DNA of 64,000 bases from the NCBI GenBank assembly GCA_947034885.2, contig OX344750.2:10140553-10204552 (forward strand), read 5' to 3'. Shown here piece by piece: positions 37,463 through 46,976 of the stretch. Both the position numbers and the translations under genes were made by a program. Source of the stretch: Thuidium tamariscinum (lineage: Eukaryota; Streptophyta; Bryopsida; Hypnales; Thuidiaceae). Numbering within the stretch: the stretch's first letter is position 1; each line of letters opens with the position of its first letter. The notes beneath the pieces were generated by a model. It was not told the origin of the DNA. It made no database searches and worked only from the letters and a program-made list of their open reading frames with translations.

Positions 37463-39360
37463 GAGCATCTTCAATCCTACCAATACATTGAACCTTTAAT
37501 TGCACTTTTTACTTTTGAACAATATATAATTAGAACTTGAAATTTGTATCATTGAAAGTACATCCAAAACAACTTTGAGAATGTACAGTGGGGTACCAAT
37601 CAAAATGTCGTTTTTGAATTTGCAGTGAGAAAAATTTCAGTACTGCCAACTTTGAAAGCCTCCTGAGAGCTCAAAAATTGGTATTATACCATGAAATTTT
37701 TACCACAAAATCATCTTGAAGTTAATTACATGAACGCCGAATTTCAAAGCCAAAAGATTCACTGAAAAAAAGTTATTCAAAATCTACCAACATGGGTAGT
37801 GGTGAGAAACATTTCACTACTTTCAACTTTGACACCTTCCTAAGGATTGAGCTTTTTTCTTTTGCCATGAAATTTTTGTCATGAAACAATATCTATGCTT
37901 TTAATATGTGTAAAAAATTTCAAAGTAAAAAAGTTCTTTTTAAGAAGAAATTTGAAATCTCCCAAGAGGTGTAGTTTTGAGAAAATTTTCACAATTGCCA
38001 ACTTTGACACCCTCCCAAAGTCAGGAAAATTGGTTTCTTACCATGGATTTTTTTGGTGAAGTCATCTCTATGTTAATAATATGTGATCTAAATTTCAAAC
38101 TCAAATGAATTACGAAAAAAAAGATATACAAAATCTCTCAACAAGTGTAGTTGTGAGGAGGAGTTTCTGAGCCTTTAGTATAGTGTTATTTTGTGGAGCA
38201 AAGTTTGACACGAATGTAAAAACTCAACCTCACAACTACACATGTTGAGATATTTTGAATATTTTCTTTTGGGTAAGTGTTTTGAACTTGAAATTTGGAA
38301 CATATATTATCAACATAAAGTTGATTTTATTCAAAAAATTTCATGTTAAATAGACAAATTTTCAGCCCTTCGGAGGGTGTCAAAGTTGGCAGTAGTGAAC
38401 TCCTCCTCACAACTACACCTGTTGGGAGATTTTGTATATCTTTTTTTTCGTAATTCATTTGAGTTTGAAATTTAGATCACATATTAAGAACATAGAGATG
38501 ACTACACAAAAAAAAATTCATGGTAAGAAACCAATATTCCAGCCCTTAGGAGGGTGTCAAAGTTGGCAATTGTGAAAATTTTCTCAAAACTACACCTCTT
38601 GGGAGATTTCAAATTTCTTCTTAAAAAAAACTTTTTTTACTTTGAAATTTTTTGCACATATTAAAAGCATAGATATTGTTTCATGACAAAAATTTCATGG
38701 CAAAAGAAAAAAAGCTCAATCCTTAGGAAGGTGTCAAAGTTGAAAGTAGTGAAATGTTTCTCACCACTATCCATGTTGGTAGATTTTGAATAACTTTTTT
38801 TCGGTGAATCTTTTGGCCTTGAAATTTGGCATTCATGTAATTAACTTCAAGATGATTTTGTGGTAAGAATTTCGTGGTATAATACCAATTTTTGAGCTCT
38901 CGGGAGGCTTTCAAAGTTGGCAGTACTGAAATTTTTCTCACGGTGAATTCAAAAACAACATTTTGATTGGTACCCCATTGTATAAGAAAATTCAAATTTT
39001 GACAATGAATAAGTACTTCAAAAGCAAGGTAAAAATCAGAAATTACAAAGGTTTAGCAAATCACAGTTATCAAAGTAAAATTTCATCATTGATACTTCAC
39101 CTTTGGCCACATTTAGTGTCAATGATCAAATTTTGCTTTGGCAATTCTAATTTGCAAAGACTTCTATCATTTCTGATTTTTTCCCTTGGTTTTGAAGTAT
39201 TTGTCCATTGTCTAAATTTGAATTTTCTTATGCATTCTCAAAATTGTTTTGGATGCACTTCCAATGATGTAAATTTCAAGTTTCAAGTTCTAATTCTATA
39301 CCATTTAGAGGCTAGAAATACAATTAGAAGGAGAATATACCAATAGGATTGAAGATGCTC
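37463..39360. mobile_element. 1.9-kb compound fold-back element (GAGCATCT termini)
   Basis: It begins GAGCATCTTCAATCCTA and ends with the exact reverse complement, flanked by TTA on the left and TCA on the right, a near match to a three-base TWA duplication (PIF/Harbinger-like). The arms (about 37463-38190 and 38390-39360) pair along most of their length. Each arm is itself built from about three degenerate 180-bp tandem units, each containing CCAACTTTGA(C/A)A near a CTCC or CTTCCTAA motif and TGAGAA nearby; on the right arm these read GTGTCAAAGTTGGCA. The loop is about 200 bp. The right arm is interrupted by a further hairpin element at 38983-39230. There is no coding sequence. Confidence 0.8.
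38983..39230. mobile_element. 248-bp hairpin MITE nested in the right arm of the fold-back
   Basis: It starts TAAGAAAATTCAAATTT and ends AAATTTGAATTTTCTTA, with pairing extending inward (GACAATG against CATTGTC, AAATCAGAAAT against ATTTCTGATTT). The matching position in the left arm (near 37585) lacks it and reads straight through, so the insertion postdates arm formation. A TA at the left border and TG at the right, against TA in the unoccupied arm, fits a TA target duplication with one change, as in Tc1/mariner (Stowaway-like) MITEs. Confidence 0.75.
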
Positions 39361-39411
39361 TCAATGTTGTAACAGTGTAACTTCTTCTTTCATTCTAAAG
39401 CTATGGTCTAA

Positions 39412-40110
39412 GAGCATCTCTATAGGACTTTGGCAATGATGCTGATTCAAGGAATGGCTGTGCCTACACCACAATGCTTGCCTCAGAGGAGGCATGACCA
39501 AGTAAAAAGAAAGGCCAGGCTTAGTCAAATTTAATGATGGCTTGGTGAAATGGAGAGAATTTGGTTGGGCTCGGTGGGCTTTTCTTAAAATTTAATCATA
39601 AGAAGATTTCTAGCCAGTTTAGAAGACTACAAATTCCCAAACCTTGGAAACACTCTGGAAACTCTGGGAACACTATGCTAATGTGGTCGAGCGACTGCCA
39701 TGTCAGAAATTATTAATTTATTATTTTTTATTATTTTTTTAAATTCTTGTTTTTTAATACATTCTGAAATTCTTGGAAAAAAAATTTAATTTTTTCAAAA
39801 TTCACAAATTCAGATTAGCAGGGGGCTGATCTGCAGTAGTAGGAACAATTTCAAGGAACAACCCTGAAAAAATCTTCCAGAGGCCCAGAAATCCTCATAT
39901 GTCCTACTTTCAAGGCACTTTAGCATTGACAAAGGGTTTGTTTTCTCAGAATCCACAACAAAGCACCTCGAAATCCGAAATAGTTTGTTCTTCATGCTCG
40001 TTCACTACTTTGGGGTGAGGCAAATTATTTGGCCAAGTCTAGACTTGCTCAATGGCTTTGCAAGTGGTCCTCGCTCACGCCTTTCTTCTTTGCATTCCAT
40101 CAAGATGCTC
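39412..40110. mobile_element. possible 699-bp non-autonomous element with TAA duplication
   Basis: It begins GAGCATCT and ends AGATGCTC, flanked by TAA at 39409-39411 and 40111-40113, matching the terminus and target of the MITE at 8367-8490. The inverted match beyond the first eight bases is poor, so a chance pairing of ends is possible. Confidence 0.45.
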
Positions 40111-40230
40111 TAATTTACTTTTTGTCAAAGGTCAACATTGAGTATGTACAATTCTATTACTTGTGTGGTGGTGGTAGTGGTGGTGGTAGCTGTGGCAATG
40201 GTCTTTGGTGGTCGTCAAACTCACTCCTAG

Positions 40231-40708
40231 TGGGGAACCATTCTTCAGTTCAGCTTTAGTAATCATAGCCGTTTTTCTTCAAGCAAGCAAGCATGTAGGC
40301 GTTGGGCCACGCCATCTATCTTGCGACCTTGTTCAACTTCTTGGCGTTGCTCATGTTGTTGCACTCTCTATCTTGATGTTGGCACTAAAAGCGGCCAAGC
40401 AACCGTTGAGATTTTCTCCTTCATTTCCATTCAAAAGCTCAATTACTCACAAGTATCTAGAGATTTTCAACAAAGGCGAGTTTTGTTAATTAGAATTTGT
40501 CCAATTTTGGGATGTAACACTATTTTATGTCAAAAAAGGAATGACTACATTAAATGGCTTTGAGAAATTCATTAGGGTCATAGGAGCACATGTCATGGTG
40601 AATCAGCTTGACTACAACTATGCAAGGTCATGTGTTCTTGAGTGTAAATTTAGAGTTTGGGTTTGGGTTTGGGTTTGGAGGAGCAACTCGATTTGGATTG
40701 AAAATCTA
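40231..40708 (+). pseudogene. decayed partial copy of the methyltransferase exon 1 and its intron
   Basis: Aligns collinearly with 44501-44937: leader (TGGGGAACCATTCTTCAG against TGGGGAGCCATTCTTCAG), exon 1 and the start of intron 1. The start codon is changed to ATA. Most differences are C-to-T or G-to-A, many at former CpG sites (for example GTCGCTTACGCCGTCGCAC against GTTGCTCATGTTGTTGCAC), as expected for a methylated, silent copy. Exon 2 is absent: similarity ends where the Copia fossil begins. The copy also has a short GGGTTT tandem run near 40655. Confidence 0.85.
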
Positions 40709-40827
40709 GGTTTTAGTCAAGGTTTCACTCAAAAGTTTGGCATTGATTATAATTCTATGTGTTCACCAATTATGGATTCTATTCCTTTTCGATATCTTAT
40801 TCAAATGACAATACATATTGCCCTTAA

Positions 40828-41747
40828 CCCCTAAAGGACTAAGGCATTTTCTGGCTTGAAAACCACTCAAAACTGCCATGTTTGCTACTTCCTCCCAAAA
40901 AAACAATTTTTTTTTTATTAGAATCTAACCGTAGGATCTTGTAAATTACTTGTTTGAGATCATATGGTAAAAATTTCATGGAGTTTGACTGTACCGATTA
41001 GAAGATATTAGCATTCAAAGTTGGAAAAAAAAGATTTTTTGAACTCTGATTTGCAATTTCAGATGACTTTGATTGCCATTTGTTGAATTTTTTTGCACTA
41101 TGGACCATGAAGTTAAAATTTATTATGTTGAAAATTTGAGTTGGGAATTAGGGAAAAAAATTTCAAAAAACTAATACTTGATTTTCATTCATTAAAAAAT
41201 TGTTAAGTAGAAGTAGGTCCAAGATTGAACAAAACACTAAGTTGTTAATAACTTTAAGATGAAATTGAAAAACCATGATCCCAACGGTGAGCTTGTTCTT
41301 GCAAACATCCTAAACCCTATCAAAAAATAAAATTTGAAAAATTTGAAAAATTGCATTCAAAAATGAATTCTGTAAGTTATTTTCTGAAGAAGGTGCTTAG
41401 ATTACCCGAAATTCAAGATTGTCCGTAACTTTCTCATTATGAGTCCAAATAAAATGAAACAAAGCTTCAGATGTAGAACAAAACAAAATCTTCAAGAAAA
41501 AAAATAAAAAATAAAAAAATAATTTTTTTTGTGGTTTTTTTTTTCTGCCCGACGAACTACTTTTTGGACATAGAATGGCATAACTTTTGCTTCCAAGCAC
41601 CAATTGAAATAAAAATTATATTTTTGGAAAGCTAATCTGATTTACTATCTTCAAAAAAAGTTTCAAAAAATAATATAAAAAATTCAAGTCACACAAGCCT
41701 GCCCGAAATTCCAAGTGTCCCCCGAGGGGACTTCAGTCCTTTAGGGG
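40828..41747. mobile_element. non-autonomous piggyBac-like element, copy 2 (920 bp)
   Basis: It starts CCCCTAAAGGAC and ends GTCCTTTAGGGG, flanked by TTAA at 40824-40827 and 41748-41751. It is in inverted orientation relative to copy 1 at 821-1742 and of almost the same length, with conserved sub-terminal blocks. It sits inside the Copia fossil: retroelement similarity stops at the left TTAA and resumes after the right one. This makes TTAA a genuine target-site duplication. Confidence 0.85.
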
Positions 41748-41926
41748 TTAAGATATGTCTTATAGATGTAGTAATTGCTTACCTATATGGCTCCCTTGAT
41801 ACTAATATTTATATGAAAGTTCCACTTGGTCTTAAGACTACTAACAAATTGTTTCTATTCTGAGCAAAATTGTAGTGTTAAATTACAACAAGCATTATAT
41901 AGTCTTGAACAATCTAAATTCACGCA

Positions 41927-42160
41927 GTATCAACAATTGCAAAGCTATCACTATAAGAAACTCATGTTTTAGATGATGGATTTTAGGTGACAACTAATGT
42001 AGCAACTCGTGTTTTTATGTCAAGAATGATGTCCGCTATAACATGTTATGGCGGACATCATTCTTCACATAAAAACATGAGTTGCTACATTAGTTGTCAC
42101 CTAAAATCCATCATCTAAAACATGAGTTTCTTATAGTGATAGCTTCACAATCGTTGATAC
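41927..42160. repeat. 234-bp near-perfect palindrome in the Copia fossil
   Basis: Arms of about 110 bases pair almost fully (CACTATAAGAAACTCATG at 41949 against CATGAGTTTCTTATAGTG at 42138), with CCGCTATAACATGTTATGGC at the centre. The inner part (41949-42138) has CACTA-like ends, but pairing continues outside them for about 22 bases, so the true element boundary is unclear. A third, single-arm copy follows at 42161-42280. Confidence 0.75.
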
Positions 42161-43875
42161 CGCCATAACATCAAGATGTTGTGGCGGACATCATTGGTGA
42201 TGTAAAAATACGTGTTGCTACATTAGATGTCATCTAAAATTCATCACCTAAAATATGAGTTTCTTATAATATATCTCATTGAACATCATTTTATAAATAA
42301 TTCATTACTTCCATGTCTCTTTATCAAATGAGACAAATATGTATTTATAATCATTATACTATACGTTGATGATCTGAACTTTATGGGCACCAAATCTGCT
42401 TATACTGTAGCTACAGAATTAGTTGCTTGTGAGTTTGAGATGAAAGTACTTGACAAAATTACTTTTTTGCATTAGCCTATAGGTTCTTCACTTTAAAGTT
42501 GATAGTATTTTTTTCATAAATGGATTATCAATCGAATCTTGAAAAGATTCAATATGTCGGATGCATATCCACTATCTGCACCTATAGTTGGTCATAGCAA
42601 TAAGGGTGATGATCCATATTGCCCTTGCAAGGAAGAAGAACCATTGCGTGAACAATACACATACCTTATTGCAATTGGAACACTCTTATATTTGGCTACA
42701 TTTACAAAGTCTAATATTGCACTTATAATTAGTGTTCTTACAAGGTAGAGTGCCCATCCTACACTACAACGTTGGAATGGCATTAATCACATTCTTTGTT
42801 ATTTGAAAGGAACTAAAGATTTGGAATTACATTTACTTGATTGAAAGATCCCAAATGGTTGGATATGCTAATATTAGTTACAAGTCTGACCTTATAACAT
42901 CCAAGTCTCAAACAAGTTATGTTTTCTTTTGGTATAAAGCTGCAAAATCTTAAAATTTTGTGAAGCAAACAATTACTACAACATCCTTTAATCATGCAAA
43001 AATCATTACTTTGCATAAAACATCTAGTTGAGATCAATTGATAAATTTATTTGAACAAATTGTAGATTAGTATGTATATTGATTTTCCAACTATTTTTTA
43101 TTAAGACAATAATATTTGTGTTATAAAAATTATGCAAACAAGTTTTGTAAGGAAATCAAACTCAACATATCAATCTAAAATCTTTCAGTTATATTTATGA
43201 TTTGATAAAAGAGCAAGCCCTTCAAATCAAGAAATTTATGCCAATAGATAATCTTGCAAATCTTTTTACCAAGGGTCTTCCATTTTGTACTCATTGTCAA
43301 TTTATTCATGACACTAAAATGTAGCGATTCAATACTCTAAAACAAAACATTCAATAGGTTTTTATGTAGAAATCTTAGCTATCCTTCCATGGATTTTTTC
43401 CATTGGATTTTTCTATGAGAATAAATTGTTGTAGGTGCTCTACTTTTTCTCCTTCGTTTTTCGTTTTGTTCTTGTCTATAATCAAGGTTTTTCCAGATAA
43501 AGTTTTAATGAGGTAGCAACACTTTATCTCCTATGATTATGGACATCATTATAATTGACAATGTATGGAGTTTTATATCTATACTTTAAGACAAGTAGTT
43601 TGTTTTGTTTGTTTTGTTTTGTTTGTTATATTTGTTTGTCACGTTGAAATCTCCTGGATCGTGCGTCCCCCAATTGCATGCTTGACACCATCAAAAAGCT
43701 CTGGGTGAGGAGGGGTACATGGGCTTGGTTGTGGAACATTTAAACTCATGATGAAAAAGTTATTGAATTTCAAAGTTTTAATGAATTAAAAAATTAGAAA
43801 ATATCTTTTACTTTAGTTCTCACTGTGGCATCGGCACAAGGCACACTAGCAAATGTTAAGTTAAATAAAGAGGAG

Positions 43876-44485
43876 TGTTAAAAATGCATTATCTTAATGT
43901 GTTCTACATTGTAGTTCACTACAGTTTAGTATAGATAAGCAATAGTTATAAAGACAACTAGGAATAAGATAAGAAATCCTTTAAACCAATAGTAGAGGAA
44001 GGAACTATTTGTTCTCTCTTTAAGAAATCCTTTAAATCGATAGTAGAGGAAGAGAACTATTTGTTCTCTCTTTAAGAAATCCTTTAAATCGATAGTAGAG
44101 GAAGAGAACTATTTGTTCTCTCTCTAAGAATCCTTTAAACCAATAGTAGAGGAAGAAAACTATTTGTTCTCTCTCTAAGAAATCCTTTAAACCAATAGTA
44201 GAGGAAGAGAACTATTTGTTCTCTCTTTAAGTAATCCTTTAAATCAATAATAGAGGAAGAAAACTATTTGTTCTCTCTAAGAAATCCTTTAAAGCAATAG
44301 TAGAGGAAGAAAACTATTTGTTCTCTCTAAGAAATCCTTTAAAGCAATAGTAGAGGAAGAGAACTATTTGTTCTCTCTATAATGTATAGAAACATACCTC
44401 CATTGAATATATGGATTTTTCTTCTTGCATTCTTTAGCTTACATCTTCTTGTAGTATTGTTTTTCTTGTATTTTAACTGACGTTC
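43876..44485 (+). repeat. right-hand LTR of the Copia fossil
   Basis: Starts TGTTAAAAATGCATTATC after the purine tract and ends near TTTTAAC at about 44475-44485. It contains the minisatellite at 43971-44378, and a TATAATGTATAG block near 44378. The right boundary is approximate, because no second LTR remains for comparison. Confidence 0.6.
43971..44378. repeat. minisatellite, eight ~50-bp units
   Basis: Eight consecutive units of 48-52 bases, each reading like AAGAAATCCTTTAAACCAAT followed by AGTAGAGGAAGAGAACTATT and TGTTCTCTCT. Neighbouring units are nearly identical, suggesting recent unequal exchange. The array lies inside the LTR, 157 bases upstream of the methyltransferase start codon. 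Confidence 0.9.
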
Positions 44486-44534
44486 TGTTAAAGGTCGAGG
44501 TGGGGAGCCATTCTTCAGGTCAGCTTCAGAAATC

Positions 44535-46089
44535 ATGGCCCATTTGTTCACCAAGCAAGCGAGTACGTATGCGCTGGGCCGCGCCATCTACCCCGCGTCT
44601 TTGTTCAACTTGTTGGCGTCGCTTACGCCGTCGCACTCTCTAGTCTGGGATGTCGGCACTGGAAGCGGCCAAGCAGCCATTCAGGTTCTCTCCTTCACTT
44701 CCATTCAAAAGTTCAATTGCTCAGAAGTATCTGGAGATTTCCAACAAAGGCAAGTTTAGTTAATTGAAATCTGTCCAAATTTTGGGATGTGACGCTCTCT
44801 TTTATGTTCAGAAAAGAATGACTACATCGAGTGGTTTTGAGAAATCATTTGCTTCATGGCACGCGTCAGCTGGACTACAACGGCGACTGTAAATTTAGGG
44901 TTTGGGGAGCAACTCGATTTGGGTTGAAAATCTCGTGGGGTCGGTGTGAGAGTCCGAACTAATGCAATCAATCCCGAAAGTGACATTTTGCCTCACATTG
45001 ATCCCAGTTTTGGGTTGAGGAGATCTGTAAAACATTTACATAAACTCATCAGCGAATGAGAGAAGCACAATACAAGTCGTCTTTGCGTTTTATTTCAGTA
45101 ATAAATATTGTACAGATTTCCAAAATGGACAGTAACTTCTAAAGTACTAATGCCAACATGAGACTATCCTCGAAGCATGAATTTTGTCAACTCCAACTCC
45201 CAGTGGTCGCTTCACAGACTCTTCAACTTCCAAAATTTGTGAAAAGCTTGAGACAGTTTTGGAGACGATTCGTTTCTTCAGTAGTACCAAATCTAAATCT
45301 AGGTGTGGCATTTTGGATGTTACACTTGCACCTCTTTAATCTGTCCCTCTTTCTCCTTTGTGATTCAAGAATATTCTGCACACTTTCATTGACTGTATGT
45401 AGCAAGCCTGTCTCAATTCTCTTTTAGGTTTACTGCGCTTAAAAACAGTGTCATGTTTGCAGTTGGCGAATCACTATGCGAAAGTCATTGCAACCGACGC
45501 AAGCGAGAAGCAGATCCAGCACGCCACCCTGCATCCCAACATCACCTACGCAGTCATCCATTCCCAGATGGCAGAGCAGCACCTGAAACCTCTCATAGCA
45601 GATGCATCTGTGGATCTCGTGGTATGTGCACAAGCCTTGCACTGGTTCGACTTGGACACTTTCTACGAACAAGTTCGTCGTGTGCTGCGCAATCCGGGTG
45701 GAGTCATTGCAGCTTGGACATATGGGTATCCATCAGTAACGCCCGCTGTGGACGCCGTCTTGAGCTCCTTCGCTGACCGAATCTCTCACGATTGGGCTCC
45801 TCAGATTCAGTACGTCAGAGAAAGCTACAAAACCATGCCCTTCCCGTTTGCGCCTCTCGTGAGCTCCAAGCTCACCACGACTGGCCCTTTCCCAATTGAG
45901 TGCTCCAAAGAAGCGACGCTGTTGGAGTATATGTCGCATTTGCGGTCATGGTCGGCCGTTCAGAATGCCATTGATGCTGGACGAGATGTGTGGAGCGAAC
46001 AGCAACAGAAGCTCTTCACGGATGCTTGGGGCGATTCTCCTCAGAGAGTTGTGAAGTGGACTCCTTATACTCTCATCGGCACCTTGTAG
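44535..46089 (+). CDS. SAM-dependent methyltransferase (Methyltransf_11 type), 2 exons
   Basis: A class I methyltransferase of the small plant/fungal family related to trans-aconitate-methyltransferase-like proteins; the substrate is unknown. Exons are 44535-44684 and 45463-46089 (phase 0 junction), 258 aa. The N-terminus FTKQASTYALGRAIYP is typical. The SAM-binding motif I is LVWDVGTGSGQAAIQ (about 36-50), followed by the acidic strand VIATDASEKQI, then VDLVVCAQALHWFD and LRNPGGVIAAWTYG. The C-terminal WTPYTLIGTL completes the fold. The promoter side is unusual: a Copia LTR with a minisatellite ends about 50 bases upstream of the ATG, so it may supply promoter or leader sequence. A decayed copy of exon 1 lies 4.3 kb upstream. 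Confidence 0.9.
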
Positions 46090-46976
46090 ACACAGATTTC
46101 ACAACGGAAGCTTAGGTAATGATTCCGTTTATGCAACTGACCATAGTTGCTACTCTTAGCGATTCATAAATTTCTTTACTGGTCTTACTACCAATTGAAA
46201 GACCATTCCAGTGTAATTTAACATGGATTAATAGAGCACTGTGAATAAGTTACAAAGTTTGTAACTTTGTACCAAAATCTGACTCTAAGCTCTGCTGTTC
46301 TGATGGTGTACATCCTAGTGATTGATATACATTGGAGTGTTCGGTGCTCCTACCATAAATGAGAACAGCATTACACACGAAATTACTAGAACGGAGGATG
46401 TGGATACCGACACATGCATTTAGAAATTGCAATGCATTTGAGAGTCCACTTGGAAGTGGGAGAGGTATAATTACAATAGTTTCTTCTCGGTTTAGGAGCA
46501 TGATTGAAATATGCTTCTCAAGTTCGATGGAATGCAAGTGCAAACCTACTTGAAGCTCAGACGATGGTCTCTGTACAGGTTTGTCTCTGATCCTTGCATC
46601 CGCTCCTCTGTGTTGAGCTTCAGAACGTGCCCCAAGTGCTACTGCTGCCCTAGGTGTCCTGGAGCTAGCAGATCTTTTCTTGAATGCTTTGAAAACTGGC
46701 GAGTTTGAAGCTTGTTGCCGCTGTGTGGATGAGCCGTATCATCCTCGTGAGAAGAGTCTCTTTGTGAGCTCTCTTAATGGACCAGTTTGCTACAACGGCT
46801 TCTCTAGGCTGTCCTCGTATAGTTTCTGAAGGAAGCTAGAAGGTGCTAGCAGACTATGGCAGGTGGTGTCCCCAAACTTTGACATCCCATTCTGATAATC
46901 GAAGCCAGTGGATCATGAGACGTGCCAAGTCCTTGTCTGCCGCTCAAAATTGAGATATTCCAGCGTCCTGTCTCGA
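46090..46976. other. convergent 3' intergenic region
   Basis: The methyltransferase (plus) and the receptor kinase (minus) end toward each other. The sequence holds their 3' untranslated regions. A small palindrome around ACAAAGTTTGTAACTTTGT lies near 46250-46270. No other gene is supported. Confidence 0.4.

Larger units (their letters stand above)
40709..44485 (+). mobile_element. Copia LTR-retrotransposon fossil, 5'-truncated
   Basis: Translated stretches match the Copia reverse transcriptase and RNase H regions: a GIDYN block near 40745, an AYLYGSLDTNIYMKVP block near 41785, a YVDDLNFMGT block near 42370, and RNase H-like similarity to about 43330. A polypurine-like tract (AAAGAGGAG) lies directly before a TGTTA start at 43876, marking the right-hand LTR (about 43876-44485). 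Gag, protease, integrase and the left LTR are missing. The body is broken many times and carries two insertions: the TTAA element at 40828-41747 and a palindrome at 41927-42160. It is an old element. Confidence 0.8.

Noticed and set aside
40640-40680. Telomere repeat run (GGGTTT)
   Set aside because: Only a few GGGTTT units without the plant seven-base register; it looks like local slippage inside the decayed methyltransferase intron.
43971-44378. CRISPR-like array
   Set aside because: Units are contiguous with no unique spacers, in a plant genome; it is a minisatellite inside an LTR.
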